Source: Gemmatimonadota bacterium
GTDB taxonomy: Bacteria; Latescibacterota; UBA2968; GCA-2709665
Length of the DNA: 64,000 nt
Direction: 5' to 3'
Assembly (NCBI GenBank): GCA_028877215.1
Contig: JAPPFJ010000031.1
Location: forward strand, 78,409 to 142,408
The position numbers were made by a program, and so were the translations under genes. Below are positions 28,684 through 37,763 of this stretch, piece by piece. Numbering within the stretch: the first letter of the stretch is position 1; each line of letters begins with the position of its first letter. The notes beneath the pieces are model-generated. The model ran no database searches, was not told the DNA's origin, and saw nothing but the letters and a program-made list of their open reading frames with translations.

Positions 28684-29178
28684 TCAGGAAAGGTCTTTGA
28701 ATTCGATGTGCAGGTGATCCCGGTACCCGGTGAGCCGGCGGTAGTCGACTCCCGCACTGTCGAACATGCGTTTGGAGGCCATGACGGGTTCGGTTTCCGC
28801 GTATTTGTCCGCCAGGTAGATGACTTCCCGAATGCCGGATTGAATGATCACTTTCGCGCATTCGTTGCACGGAAAGTGCGTAACGTAGATCGTGCAGTTG
28901 TAGAGGTTGGTGTCGATCTTGTTCAGGATCGCGTTGAGTTCGGCGTGGCAGATGTACGGGTACTTGGTGTCGAGAAAGTCCCCCTCTCTTGCCCACGGAT
29001 ACTCGTCGTCCGAGCAGCCGATCGGCAGGCCGTTATAGCCGATGCCTACGATTTTCTTTTTCTCGTTGATGATGCATGCGCCGACGCGGGTGTTGGGGTC
29101 CTTGCTCCTGAGGGCGGAAAGCAGCGCGACACCCATGAAATATTCGTCCCACGAGAGATAGTCTTCACGTTTGTTCAT
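28684..29178 (-). CDS. Deoxycytidylate deaminase
   Basis: Converts dCMP to dUMP for thymidylate synthesis. The 164-aa product has the zinc site CHAELNAILN (His and catalytic Glu) with THFPCNECAKVIIQSGI (two Cys), plus an N-terminal DEYFMGVALLSALRSKDPNTRVGACI. An HxxDxPxxC-like insert (GCSDDEYPWAREGDFLDTKYPYICH) is typical of dCMP rather than cytidine deaminases. The ATG at 29,178 is used because the 73 codons before it look non-coding. Confidence 0.9.
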   Translation of the reverse strand: MNKREDYLSWDEYFMGVALLSALRSKDPNTRVGACIINEKKKIVGIGYNGLPIGCSDDEYPWAREGDFLDTKYPYICHAELNAILNKIDTNLYNCTIYVTHFPCNECAKVIIQSGIREVIYLADKYAETEPVMASKRMFDSAGVDYRRLTGYRDHLHIEFKDLS

Positions 29179-29352
29179 TTGAGAATCCGGTGAATTTCCG
29201 GAGAGGTGGAACACGCGCAAGGCACAACCGGGCCGCCTGAGCCGGAAATGCGTGGGTTCGGAAAAATCCGCACCAAAGATCGCAACCGGACGCAGGTCTT
29301 GCAAAGACAATATGCTCTTCAATGACGGAGTCTGCAACCGTTTCTTTGGCTC

Positions 29353-29385
29353 AGTGTCCTGTCTCGAAAATCCCTCACGATTCGG
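29353..29385. repeat. Half-copy of the AGTGTCCTGTC repeat
   Basis: AGTGTCCTGTCTC then GAAAATCCCTCACGATTC closely match the left half of the element at 21,752-21,810. The right inverted-repeat arm is missing. Confidence 0.55.
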
Positions 29386-29456
29386 CCGCCGATTCATGTC
29401 GCGAATGAAGCGCCTTCCCTTCTTTCGAAGCAGCCCGACGAGACCGTATAAAACGC

Positions 29457-29478
29457 GAGGCGCACCATCAAGCGCCTC
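29457..29478 (-). terminator. Terminator of the 363-aa RiPP-locus gene
   Basis: GAGGCGC / GCGCCTC 7-bp stem with an 8-nt loop, followed on the minus strand by GCGTTTTATAC, 52 bp after the stop codon. Confidence 0.65.
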
Positions 29479-29530
29479 AAGGAATTCAGGTGGCCGTCAA
29501 CCGGCAAGGCTGGAATGCGCATCCCCTGAT

Positions 29531-30622
29531 TCAGGACTTTCCCCGGCCGTCCGGACCGAACCGCAGCAATCTGACGCCGGCATATGCTTTGGCCTGGACG
29601 CCGCCATCTTCGATCGCCAGTTTTACGTGGTTGAGTCCCTTGTGAAGGATATACACACCGTCCTTATCGAAAAGCTGTTCCATTCCCGGGAAGACACGCA
29701 AGCCGCTACCCTTTGCCGGCAGACACAGTTCCCGCTCCTCCAGGCGTTCCAGAACCGGCAGCCATGTCCTGATGCCCGTACTGAGCCAATCCCCCACCGG
29801 CCAGCGGCCCTTTCTTTCACTTCGCGGAAACATCTCAAGACCGAGACGCGGACGCAAGCCGCGAGCGGAAGCGTCGAAACAGGGTCGGAAGTATGGAAAT
29901 ACGTCACGCCAATCAGCAAGGGCGTCCATCACGTTTCGTACCGAACCCGGCCAGCCGGCGCGCTCCAGGAAAACCGGCATTTCCTCCGGCGCGATTCCGT
30001 TGACAATTACGCGCACGGCCCTGAAGGGGCGGCCGGGCATCGCTCCCACGTGATCCAGCCGCCCGCCCGGCGGAAGCGCGCCGACAACCCGTTCCAGAAC
30101 CCGGCGCTCGCCGGCGTCATCATTCCATCCTACCGCGTTCGTCAACTCTGCAACCACGTTACCTGGAGAACCGACCTCTGAATCGTCCGGCGACGCGGCG
30201 GGCCGCAATCCGAGAAACAAACCGGGATCCGGCGATGCTTCCGACTCGATTCCGGCGATATCGTATTCGAGCATGATATCGTTGAACCTGGCGCTTAGAG
30301 CGGATTCGGACACCGTACGGGTATCCGCAGCCTCTGAAAGAAATCTGCCCAGCGCGGCAGCCGCGGAATTTTGCTGAGCCGTCTTCCCCCGATGGACGTA
30401 GTGGCCAGGCAATCCCGGATGCCCCGGATAGACGCGGACAGAGAAGTCGGCCGCAGGCGCGGGGTCCCCAAGACCGAATTCGAAGAACACCCTGTTCAGG
30501 ACCGGCCAGCCGGGAAGTTCGCCAACCCGGCGTACCAGGCGGTCCCAACCTCGACCGGCGACGAGTTCCGGCGGTATGAAACGGCGCGATTCCGGGGAAA
30601 TCACCCTGAGGCGCTCCGACAT
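29531..30622 (-). CDS. Protein of unknown function in the NHLP RiPP locus
   Basis: A 363-aa soluble protein without a signal peptide or metal motif that I recognise. Its most distinctive part is near the end: FDKDGVYILHKGLNHVKLAI followed by AKAYAGVRLLRF. I recall a similar NHxK...AKAY ending in proteins beside cyanobacterial NHLP loci, but cannot verify it. A central RLGLEMFPRS and ALSARFNDIMLEYDIAGIE also look conserved-like. The ATG at 30,622 has AAGGAGCT at good spacing. It is the only non-transport gene between precursor and deaminase, so it is the leading candidate for precursor binding, modification or immunity. That role is inference. Confidence 0.75.
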   Translation of the reverse strand: MSERLRVISPESRRFIPPELVAGRGWDRLVRRVGELPGWPVLNRVFFEFGLGDPAPAADFSVRVYPGHPGLPGHYVHRGKTAQQNSAAAALGRFLSEAADTRTVSESALSARFNDIMLEYDIAGIESEASPDPGLFLGLRPAASPDDSEVGSPGNVVAELTNAVGWNDDAGERRVLERVVGALPPGGRLDHVGAMPGRPFRAVRVIVNGIAPEEMPVFLERAGWPGSVRNVMDALADWRDVFPYFRPCFDASARGLRPRLGLEMFPRSERKGRWPVGDWLSTGIRTWLPVLERLEERELCLPAKGSGLRVFPGMEQLFDKDGVYILHKGLNHVKLAIEDGGVQAKAYAGVRLLRFGPDGRGKS

Positions 30623-30741
30623 CGTCAGCTCCTTCGTCAGACCGCTACAATTGAACCATAATGTCATCGCGAACAGGAGGACGCTGCCCGCACCCGTCCG
30701 GACCGGATAGGATGCCGGCAGGGTTCGCATCGCACGTACGA

Positions 30742-30773
30742 AAAAACCGGCGCCGCCTTCGGGCGGCACCGGG
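30742..30773 (-). terminator. Strong terminator after the RiPP precursor gene
   Basis: An 11-bp GC-rich stem (30,748-30,758 with 30,763-30,773, one G-T pair) with a TTCG/CGAA tetraloop, followed on the minus strand by six T. It lies about 70 bp after the precursor stop and before the 363-aa gene. Confidence 0.85.
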
Positions 30774-30844
30774 GAAAAACGTCGTATAGCCGTGCGGGAT
30801 TCCTGACCCCGCCTCCTGATGTCTCGGCAGGATTCTTCGAACGA

Positions 30845-31159
30845 TCAGGGACCCCCCAACGGCACGTGGTATTCGTCGTGGTGGTCGTGACCCCATTCAC
30901 AGTTCTCCGCGCCCGCACCGCCCACGACCGCCGCCAACTCGTCCTCGCTCATCGCCTCCGGTCCGGTTGTCACCGGAAGGACCAGGTGCGCGGTCGTCAG
31001 GTTGTCCTCGTGAATTTCAACCGAGAAATCTTCCGGAATCTTCACGCCGAGCTCTTTTTCTATTGAACCCCTGGGATTCTTCAGCAGACTGGCGCGAAAC
31101 TCCGCGTCAAAAGACGCTTTGAAAACGACGTGTTCCTGCATTTCCTTCATGGTCTTCAT
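30845..31159 (-). CDS. NHLP-type RiPP precursor peptide
   Basis: The 104-aa product has a nitrile-hydratase-alpha-like leader (about 1-81): FDAEFRASLLKNPRGSIEKELGVKIPEDFSVEIHEDN is typical of NHLP/TIGR03793-type precursors. The leader ends SEDELAAVVGG, a double-glycine site for the C39-peptidase transporter at 34,324-36,543. The predicted 23-residue core contains CEWGHDHHDEYH and ends PLGGP. It has one Cys, four His, one Tyr, one Trp, five Asp/Glu and no Ser or Thr. Lanthionine or azoline(Ser/Thr) chemistry is therefore excluded; metal binding or Cys/Asn/aromatic modification is possible. It has its own promoter and terminator. Confidence 0.9.
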   Translation of the reverse strand: MKTMKEMQEHVVFKASFDAEFRASLLKNPRGSIEKELGVKIPEDFSVEIHEDNLTTAHLVLPVTTGPEAMSEDELAAVVGGAGAENCEWGHDHHDEYHVPLGGP

Positions 31160-31296
31160 CGTGGCCCCCCTGTTCTTGAGTGGTGGGAAAAGGTGAATGT
31201 TTCGTGACGTTATTTATTAATATCGCTTTATACGTGATTTATTTGGCCAATTATGGCAAAAAATCATGATCTTTATGTGATAATTACCACAAAGCA
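31160..31296 (-). other. AT-rich leader of the precursor mRNA
   Basis: About 130 nt of strongly AT-rich sequence lie between the predicted transcription start and the precursor ATG. It includes short palindromes (TTGGCCAA-like and TCATGA centres). It could carry regulatory structure, but no known riboswitch was recognised. Confidence 0.4.
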
Positions 31297-31324
31297 AATA
31301 TAACCAATTTCCCTTGCATGTCAA
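31297..31324 (-). promoter_or_regulatory. Promoter of the RiPP precursor gene
   Basis: On the minus strand TTGACA (31,319-31,324) and TATATT (31,297-31,302) are separated by 16 bp, in AT-rich DNA about 140 bp upstream of the precursor ATG. Confidence 0.75.
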
Positions 31325-31376
31325 CCCCGGCGTACGGACTGCCTGGATGGTGTCGGGGTGTCTCCCCTTACGGTTT

Positions 31377-34319
31377 TTACGCGCTCGTTGACTGAACCGT
31401 TTGACGCCGCGCGAGCGCGGCAAAGACCCCGTTGCGCTCGACAAGGTGCCGGTAGCTGCCGCTTTCCACGATACGCCCGGCGTCCAGCACGAAGATTCTG
31501 TCAACGTCGCGGATCGTGCTCAGCCGATGGGCAATGACGACGCGGGTCACCCCCAGCCCCTTCAGGGACGATTGTACCACTGCCTGTGCCCGGTTGTCCA
31601 GGGCGCTGGTGGCTTCATCGAAAAGTATAATGCGCGGCTTGCGGGCGAATGCGCGCGCGATCAGCAGACGCTGCTTTTGTCCTGCCGAAAGACCCACGCC
31701 GCCTTCCGGTATGATGGTATGCATACCCATCGGCATCGCCCGTATATCTTCCTCAAGCGCCGCCGCTCTGGCGGCGGCCCACGCCTCTTCATCGCTCAAC
31801 GGCGACATCCCGGCGATATTCTCGAATATATTTCCCGCGACAATCTGTCCGTTCTGAAGGACGACGCCCATATGCCTGCGGAGGACTGTCAGGTCCAGGC
31901 TGGACAGGTCGTGCCCGTCCAGAAACACCGTCCCTGACTCCGGCCGCTCGAAGCCGAGCAACAGGCGGTAGAGGGTTGATTTTCCGCAGCCGGAGGGTCC
32001 CACGAACGCGACGTAGTCGCCCTGCCGGATTCGAAACGATACGCTGTCGATCGCCTTTGACGCATCCGGACTGTATCGAAAGTTCACGCTCGAGAATTCC
32101 AGCTCGCCCTTTATGTCCGAAAGCTCGATGCGTCCGTCCGCGGTTTCGGGCGTGGCATTGAAAATCGGCCGTACGCGCTCGAGAAGCGGGATCACGGCGA
32201 TTGCGGTTGCCGCGGCGGAGGTGAGGGCAAACACTGCGGCGGTGAGCTGGCCGAACGCGGCATTGAAGGACAGAAAACCTGCCAGGTCGAATGTCGATCC
32301 TCTCCCGTCCAGGATGGCGTGCTGCACCGACTCGAAGATGACGATAAGCGCCAGGGGATGAAACATACCGACAACGACGTATTGCCCTGCGGTCCACTTC
32401 AGCGCGGAGAAGGCGGCCTGTTTCTGCCGGGCGAAGCGCCGGGCCCAGCGCGCCAGCGCGAAGGTCTCTGAATTGGCGACCCGAAGCTTGGGGAGGCCGG
32501 TTATCAGTTGAAACACGAATCCGTTGATCGCTCCCTGAATGCGAAATACGTCCCGATAATGACGAAGCTGTCCCCTTGCCAGAAACCATGTCGCGCCCAC
32601 CAGGACCAACAGCAATCCACAGACGTACAAAGCGAGCGACCAGCTGTAGTAGAAGAGCAATGCGAGATTGAATACGGAGAAGATGCCGCCCATGGCCGCA
32701 CCCACGGCCGCGAAGGAGATGATGCGTCTGATCTCGCTGATTCCGTTCGCGCGGTTTTCAAGGTCCCCCACCGTGTAGTCGCGAAAGAACGGTGCGCGAA
32801 GCGCAATCAGCCTGCTCCAGATGGCGGACTGGAGGCGCTCGTCGACGCGACCCTCGATCCTCAGCAGGGCGATTCCGCGCACAATCTCGAAGACCGCGTT
32901 GCCGAAAGCAGCCAATAACAGCGCCATCAGTGCGACGGACCACAGCGAGATTTCTGCTCGGGGAATGATGCGGACGAGCAATTCGCCGGTAAGTATCGGC
33001 GTCAGGAGTGACGCCAATCCGCCCAGGATGCCCACCAACAACACCGTACGAAGGTCCCCCCCACGGCGATGCAACGAGAATCGAAGTACCGACCTGCCCG
33101 TCTCGATGCGGTCGGGCAGCGGCGCGTAGAAGGCCAGGCCGCCCGGAGCGATACCCGCCACGTTGCTTTCGTCAACCACGAAAGATGTACTCGTGACCGG
33201 ATCAACCGCACGGTACGTGCCTCGGTTGTCGGAAATCAACGCGAGCGGCCGGTCCGTGCCGCCTTCGCCCCCTTTGAAGCCCACCAGGGAAGGGCCGTCC
33301 TGCCGCCACCATCCGGGATCCAGCGAAATCCATCGCGTCCGGATCCCCGACCTGCGGGCAATCCCCTCTACGGCCTCCACGGACGTCTGTGCCTGCCCGG
33401 ACTTCGCCGGAATCTCCAGCGAGGCCCCGCAGGAAGAAGCCACCATGGCTGCCGCCGCATGAAGCGGCGTCCCGTCCTTAAAAGTGGCGGTCGCGTTGTC
33501 TCCCGGCCCCGCCAGAATTCTCTGGAATCCGCCGAGCGCCCGCGTAACCGCAGTTCTCCTGACTTCGTGCGCATTGCGGCGTCGGTCCTGGACGTTCCCG
33601 GCCGTTTCGGACTCGGCCAGAATCGCGAATTCCAGGATTCGGGTGCTGAAGCCATCAAACGCTTCCCAGAACCGGTCCGTGAGAAGGGCGGCAGGGGTAT
33701 AGACCGCGGACACCGCCGCGTCGGCGTCGATCCGCATCCATGTTCGATCGGTGACCGGCACGAGCGGACTGCCCGCCGGCACGGCCAGTGCATCGCGCCC
33801 TGCAAGGTTCATCGGCGCATTTGCGCTGAGCCAGATGACGTCCAGATGTTGTGCGCTGAGCATGCTGCCGGCTGCATAAGAAACGTCCGGTTCCGCCTCC
33901 AGCAGTTGCGCGTCCCGGGGAGGCGGCCGGTCCTTCACAATGAATTCCGAGATCCGGGAAATCCATTCGTCGATCCAGCTGGTCGCGGCAAGATCGAAGT
34001 CGTCCGAAGCGACGCCGTCCCGCTCACCCCGGACGATGACCGCGTCGAGTGATGGTACGGCGAGGAATCCGAACGTGCGATGAGACTGAAGCGATTGCCT
34101 GACCGTGTCAGCGCCAAAGGCCATTTCTCCGGCCGGTACGCGGGAGATGAAGTTTCGGCGTCCCGCGGCTTCGTTGTCTTCCAGTTCGACGGCGAAGACG
34201 TCCAGGTATCCCCGTTCAACGAAGTAGACGACGGCCGTGTCGTCCATCGGGAACGGCCGGTGGGCTCCGGTTTCGATCCGGACGCCGCGTATGCGTTCGA
34301 TGAGCGGTCTTTCAGGCAT
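31377..34319 (-). CDS. NHLM-type ABC transporter with N-terminal extension (ABC2)
   Basis: A 980-aa protein of the NHLM bacteriocin-system transporter type. A ~400-residue N-terminal region begins with a cyclic-nucleotide-binding-like beta fold (DDTAVVYFVERGYLDVFAVELED). A six-helix exporter domain follows (about 430-710), then an ATPase with Walker A VGPSGCGKSTLYRLL, signature LSAGQKQRLLIARAF, Walker B IILFDEATSALD and IAHRLST. No C39 Cys/His pair was seen, so processing falls to the neighbouring ABC1. It starts 4 bp after the ABC1 stop. Its role in export or immunity is by analogy. Confidence 0.9.
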   Translation of the reverse strand: MPERPLIERIRGVRIETGAHRPFPMDDTAVVYFVERGYLDVFAVELEDNEAAGRRNFISRVPAGEMAFGADTVRQSLQSHRTFGFLAVPSLDAVIVRGERDGVASDDFDLAATSWIDEWISRISEFIVKDRPPPRDAQLLEAEPDVSYAAGSMLSAQHLDVIWLSANAPMNLAGRDALAVPAGSPLVPVTDRTWMRIDADAAVSAVYTPAALLTDRFWEAFDGFSTRILEFAILAESETAGNVQDRRRNAHEVRRTAVTRALGGFQRILAGPGDNATATFKDGTPLHAAAAMVASSCGASLEIPAKSGQAQTSVEAVEGIARRSGIRTRWISLDPGWWRQDGPSLVGFKGGEGGTDRPLALISDNRGTYRAVDPVTSTSFVVDESNVAGIAPGGLAFYAPLPDRIETGRSVLRFSLHRRGGDLRTVLLVGILGGLASLLTPILTGELLVRIIPRAEISLWSVALMALLLAAFGNAVFEIVRGIALLRIEGRVDERLQSAIWSRLIALRAPFFRDYTVGDLENRANGISEIRRIISFAAVGAAMGGIFSVFNLALLFYYSWSLALYVCGLLLVLVGATWFLARGQLRHYRDVFRIQGAINGFVFQLITGLPKLRVANSETFALARWARRFARQKQAAFSALKWTAGQYVVVGMFHPLALIVIFESVQHAILDGRGSTFDLAGFLSFNAAFGQLTAAVFALTSAAATAIAVIPLLERVRPIFNATPETADGRIELSDIKGELEFSSVNFRYSPDASKAIDSVSFRIRQGDYVAFVGPSGCGKSTLYRLLLGFERPESGTVFLDGHDLSSLDLTVLRRHMGVVLQNGQIVAGNIFENIAGMSPLSDEEAWAAARAAALEEDIRAMPMGMHTIIPEGGVGLSAGQKQRLLIARAFARKPRIILFDEATSALDNRAQAVVQSSLKGLGVTRVVIAHRLSTIRDVDRIFVLDAGRIVESGSYRHLVERNGVFAALARRQTVQSTSA

Positions 34320-34323
34320 CGCG

Positions 34324-36543
34324 TCAATCCGACATGACCAGGGTTCTGTAAAGGCCGTCTTCCGTGATCAGGCGGTCGTGCGTGCCGCGCTGGACGATAC
34401 GGCCCCGGTCGAGAACGACTATCTGGTCCGCGTCTCTGATTGTACTCAACCGGTGGGCGATGATGAGGCAGGAGCATCCGCGGCGTCGAAGGTGGTCGTC
34501 GATCTCGACCTCGGCAATCGGGTCCAGCGCCGCGGTGGCCTCGTCGAGCACCAGTACGGCGGGATTCCTCACAAGCGCACGCGCGATCTCCAGGCGCTGC
34601 CGCTGACCGCCGCTGAAATTGCGCCCTCCCTCGCTGACGGGGCAATCGTATTTCATCGGCCTTGCGGAGACGACGTCATGGATTGCGGCATCCCTGAGCG
34701 CCTGTACCACGTCGCGTTCTTCGACGTCGGGGTCCCACAGCGTGACGTTTTCCCGCACGCTGGCCTCGAACAGGACAACTTCCTGATCCACGTAGGATAC
34801 GATTTCGGCGAAACGGGCGGGCGGGACGTCCTCGAATGCCTGCCCGTCGATGCGCACTGATCCGGACCAGGGCGTCAGCAGACCGCACACGATCCTGGCG
34901 ATCGTCGACTTTCCGCTTCCCGAAGCGCCTACCAGCGCCACGCGGCGGCCCGGCCCGATGGAAAGACTGAAATCCTCGATGAGGGGCGGCTCCGTGGCAT
35001 TGTAACCGAACGTCACGCCTTCGAGATCGATAAAACCCCGGGGCACGGACGCGTCCGATACAGGCGCTACCGTGTTGATGCTCCTGAGCGTTCGCTCGTC
35101 GGGGGCGTAGTTCAGAACGTCGTCGAGCCGGCCGATATCAGCCCTGATCATCTGTAGACTGGCGCCGAACCGAACCAGACCTTCAACAGGTCGTGAGAAA
35201 CTCAGCGTGAGGCTCTGAAAGGCGATCAGCCCGCCGATGGAAAGCGCCCCGTCGAGGATACGAATACCGCCGTATCCCAGGACGATGATGGAGGTAAGCG
35301 CAGAGAGCAGAACGGGCGCCACGTTCGCAACTGTCGACACGTAATCGAGGCTCTGCTGGGCGCGAAGCGCATTGGCGTGGATACCGGACCATCGGGCGAA
35401 GAAATCGTCCTCGGTACCGTTGGCCTTGAATGTCTCGATGATCCTGATGCCGTTTATGGAGGCGCCGGCAACCCTTCCCTTCTCCTTCAGAAGCCTCCGG
35501 TTGGCGTTGTCGCGGGCGCGTGCCGCGAGATGCAGCACGATCAGATTTATGGCAACCATCCCCAATGCGATCAACGTCAGCGGAACATCGTACGATATCA
35601 TGACCAGCGCATAAAACACCATCGTGAATACGTTTATCGCATTGACGGCCAGTTCGCCGGAAAGCAACCGAGCGACCGTGTCATTCGACGCCACGCGGCT
35701 GGCGATGTCACCGGCATAGCGCTGGCTGAAGAACAACATCGGCAACGTCGCGACGTGCCAGAAGAAGCGCACCGTCGAGATAACGGACAGCTTGGTCTCC
35801 ATCCTTGCCAGGAGGATACGCTGCAGCCAGGTCAGCGCGCCCTGGACAACAGCCGCGAAGGCCAGTCCGATCAGCATCGGAGACACCCAGGCGCTGTTCT
35901 GCCCGATGAGTACGTCGTCTATGAATACCTTGATCAAGGTCGGGACGGCCACGCCAGGCACAACGAGAGCCAGGGTCGCCAGCGCCGCGAACGCAAACGG
36001 GCTTCCCGCGTCGCCAAAGCGGTCGCGCAATCCGCGAATCAGATCGGGCTGCGGCCCGCCGGGACTGAACCCCGACGAAGGCGCGAAGCCGAAGCAGACG
36101 CCCGCGAAGCCCTCGACGAACTCCTGTCTCGTTATCCTTCGAGGGCCTTCACCGGGATCGTTGATATAGACTCTGTCGCCTTTGATCCCTTCGAGTACGA
36201 CGAAATGGTTGAACTCCCAGAAGACCACCATGGGAAACGGAATGTCGAACAATTGCTCATGCCGACTGCGGAAACCCCGGGCAATGAGACCGTATTCCCG
36301 TGCGGCTTTCAACATATTGGCGGCATTGGCGCCGTCCCTTGAGACGCCGCAACGTATCCGCAGCGCTTCGAGGGGTACCCATCGTCCGTGATAGGCGAGC
36401 ATGATGCCCAGACAGGCGGCGGCGCACTCCGTGGTCTCCATCTGCAGAATCGTCGGCGTCCTGAAACGTCCGCCCCGATCGGACCGGAGGTTTGGATGCA
36501 GCTCAGGGTGGGGATTCAATGACTCAGTTTTTCTTTGATCCAT
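34324..36543 (-). CDS. NHLM-type peptidase-containing ABC transporter (ABC1)
   Basis: A 739-aa leader-cleaving exporter. The C39 peptidase domain (about 25-150) is intact: QMETTECAAACLGIMLAYHG with catalytic Cys40, FNHFVVLEG with His113 and INDPGEG with Asp129. The transmembrane domain is about 165-450. The ATPase has Walker A VGASGSGKSTIARIV, signature FSGGQRQRLEIARALV, Walker B VLVLDEATAALD and H-loop IIAHRLST. It should cut the precursor after its Gly-Gly site and export the core. Its start overlaps the secretion-protein gene by 28 bp. Confidence 0.93.
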   Translation of the reverse strand: MDQRKTESLNPHPELHPNLRSDRGGRFRTPTILQMETTECAAACLGIMLAYHGRWVPLEALRIRCGVSRDGANAANMLKAAREYGLIARGFRSRHEQLFDIPFPMVVFWEFNHFVVLEGIKGDRVYINDPGEGPRRITRQEFVEGFAGVCFGFAPSSGFSPGGPQPDLIRGLRDRFGDAGSPFAFAALATLALVVPGVAVPTLIKVFIDDVLIGQNSAWVSPMLIGLAFAAVVQGALTWLQRILLARMETKLSVISTVRFFWHVATLPMLFFSQRYAGDIASRVASNDTVARLLSGELAVNAINVFTMVFYALVMISYDVPLTLIALGMVAINLIVLHLAARARDNANRRLLKEKGRVAGASINGIRIIETFKANGTEDDFFARWSGIHANALRAQQSLDYVSTVANVAPVLLSALTSIIVLGYGGIRILDGALSIGGLIAFQSLTLSFSRPVEGLVRFGASLQMIRADIGRLDDVLNYAPDERTLRSINTVAPVSDASVPRGFIDLEGVTFGYNATEPPLIEDFSLSIGPGRRVALVGASGSGKSTIARIVCGLLTPWSGSVRIDGQAFEDVPPARFAEIVSYVDQEVVLFEASVRENVTLWDPDVEERDVVQALRDAAIHDVVSARPMKYDCPVSEGGRNFSGGQRQRLEIARALVRNPAVLVLDEATAALDPIAEVEIDDHLRRRGCSCLIIAHRLSTIRDADQIVVLDRGRIVQRGTHDRLITEDGLYRTLVMSD

Positions 36544-37763
36544 GGCAGGACGAGCGCGGCTGGCGGTTTGGTGGACTCCCGGATTTCGACGGTTGCAAAC
36601 GTTCCGGGTGTGATTTCAAGGCGAGTGGCGTGCGGCGATGTCCAGGCGAAGCCGCTCCGCGTCGTCGCGTCCGGCGTGAGCGCGATTCGTGCCGGATATG
36701 GCGGGCCCGCTGCTGAGAAGATCGCGGCAAGCTCCTGGTTCCGGAGCACGGCGACCATGCCGTTCAGACTCGCCGGAAACTCGGAAACGTGTTCTACAGT
36801 ACCAATCATGGAGCCGTACTCCTCGCGTCGGACGGTGGCCGGAGAAACGAGGACGGACATACCCGCCTTGACGCTCTTGCCATCCATCGCAGAGATATAA
36901 GCCAGCACGTCCAGACCTTCTCCACCGGTCTCAATGCTCAGTACGGACTCTCCGGGGTTGAGCGTAGCGCCAATCTGCGCCTTGATCTCGATGATCCTCC
37001 CGGAGACCGGGGCGCGAATTCGCCAGGTCTCGATGAGCGCCCTGAGTTCGCTGACGTCCAACTCGGCTTTCAGGAGTTCGCCCTTGGCGTGAGAGAGCCG
37101 GGAATTGATGCCGCTCCGCCGCCGAACGTCGTCCACTTCGAGCGCGTCCCTCCGGCGCAGTAATTCGAACAGATTCTGCTGCAATGCGCTCAGCGCCTGT
37201 TCGCTTCGCTCGACGGCCGTCCGATCGATCATACGCTTTTCGAACAGCTTCCGGTCGTCACGAAGGCGCATGTCGGCCTTTTCTTTCAGTTCGCGGTTTA
37301 TGCGTTCCATCTCGTCCAGGCGGTCCCGCTGCCTGGCGATGTTCTCCGCCGCAAGCCTGTTCTCCTCATTGGTCTCGGCGATGCGATCCCGGAGTTCCAG
37401 CTTGTGCTCGGCCACGAGCGCCACGGCGCCCTCCAGCCGTTCACTCGTCTCCACGTCGAAGATTTCAGCCACCACGTCGCCTTCACGAACCTGCTGTCCG
37501 ACGGTGGCCGTGATTCGCGCCAGTCTGCCGCCGCCAGACGACGCCGCGTCGAACACCACACCTTTGCGACTCAGAAAAATGCCTTCCGCTTCCACGTAGA
37601 TGGAAATCTCGCCCCAGATACTCCATGCCACCACAGCGCCGGTCAACGCGACGAGGACGCAGAGCCACAGCCATGTCATCGGCGTTGTCACGTAAAGCGC
37701 GCGGTCCAGGTGTTCGGGCGTCCTCAGGCGATCAAGTGGATTTTTCCGGTCGGGTTCGTTCAT
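36516..37763 (-). CDS. NHLM-type secretion protein (HlyD family)
   Basis: A 415-aa membrane-fusion protein. PLDRLRTPEHLDRALYVTTPMTWLWL, then a transmembrane helix (about 38-58), match the N-terminus of NHLM secretion proteins. A barrel-sandwich strand (VGQQVREGDVVAEIFD), a long coiled coil (about 125-225) and IRAPVSGRIIEIKAQIGATLNPGESVLSIE follow. It should bridge the two ABC transporters to the outer membrane. The ATG at 37,763 fits the family N-terminus better than one 13 codons earlier (37,802). First gene of the operon under the promoter at 37,958. Confidence 0.9.
   Translation of the reverse strand: MNEPDRKNPLDRLRTPEHLDRALYVTTPMTWLWLCVLVALTGAVVAWSIWGEISIYVEAEGIFLSRKGVVFDAASSGGGRLARITATVGQQVREGDVVAEIFDVETSERLEGAVALVAEHKLELRDRIAETNEENRLAAENIARQRDRLDEMERINRELKEKADMRLRDDRKLFEKRMIDRTAVERSEQALSALQQNLFELLRRRDALEVDDVRRRSGINSRLSHAKGELLKAELDVSELRALIETWRIRAPVSGRIIEIKAQIGATLNPGESVLSIETGGEGLDVLAYISAMDGKSVKAGMSVLVSPATVRREEYGSMIGTVEHVSEFPASLNGMVAVLRNQELAAIFSAAGPPYPARIALTPDATTRSGFAWTSPHATRLEITPGTFATVEIRESTKPPAALVLPWIKEKLSH

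Larger units (their letters stand above)
29179..29530. other. Intergenic region, 352 bp
   Basis: Holds a half-copy of the repeat first seen at 21,752 (29,353-29,385) and the terminator of the 363-aa RiPP-locus protein (29,457-29,478). It separates the RiPP locus from the deaminase/oxygenase genes. Confidence 0.6.

Noticed and set aside
30845..31159. Treating the precursor as a lanthipeptide or thiopeptide
   Set aside because: The predicted core contains no Ser or Thr, and no LanM, LanB or YcaO gene is nearby.
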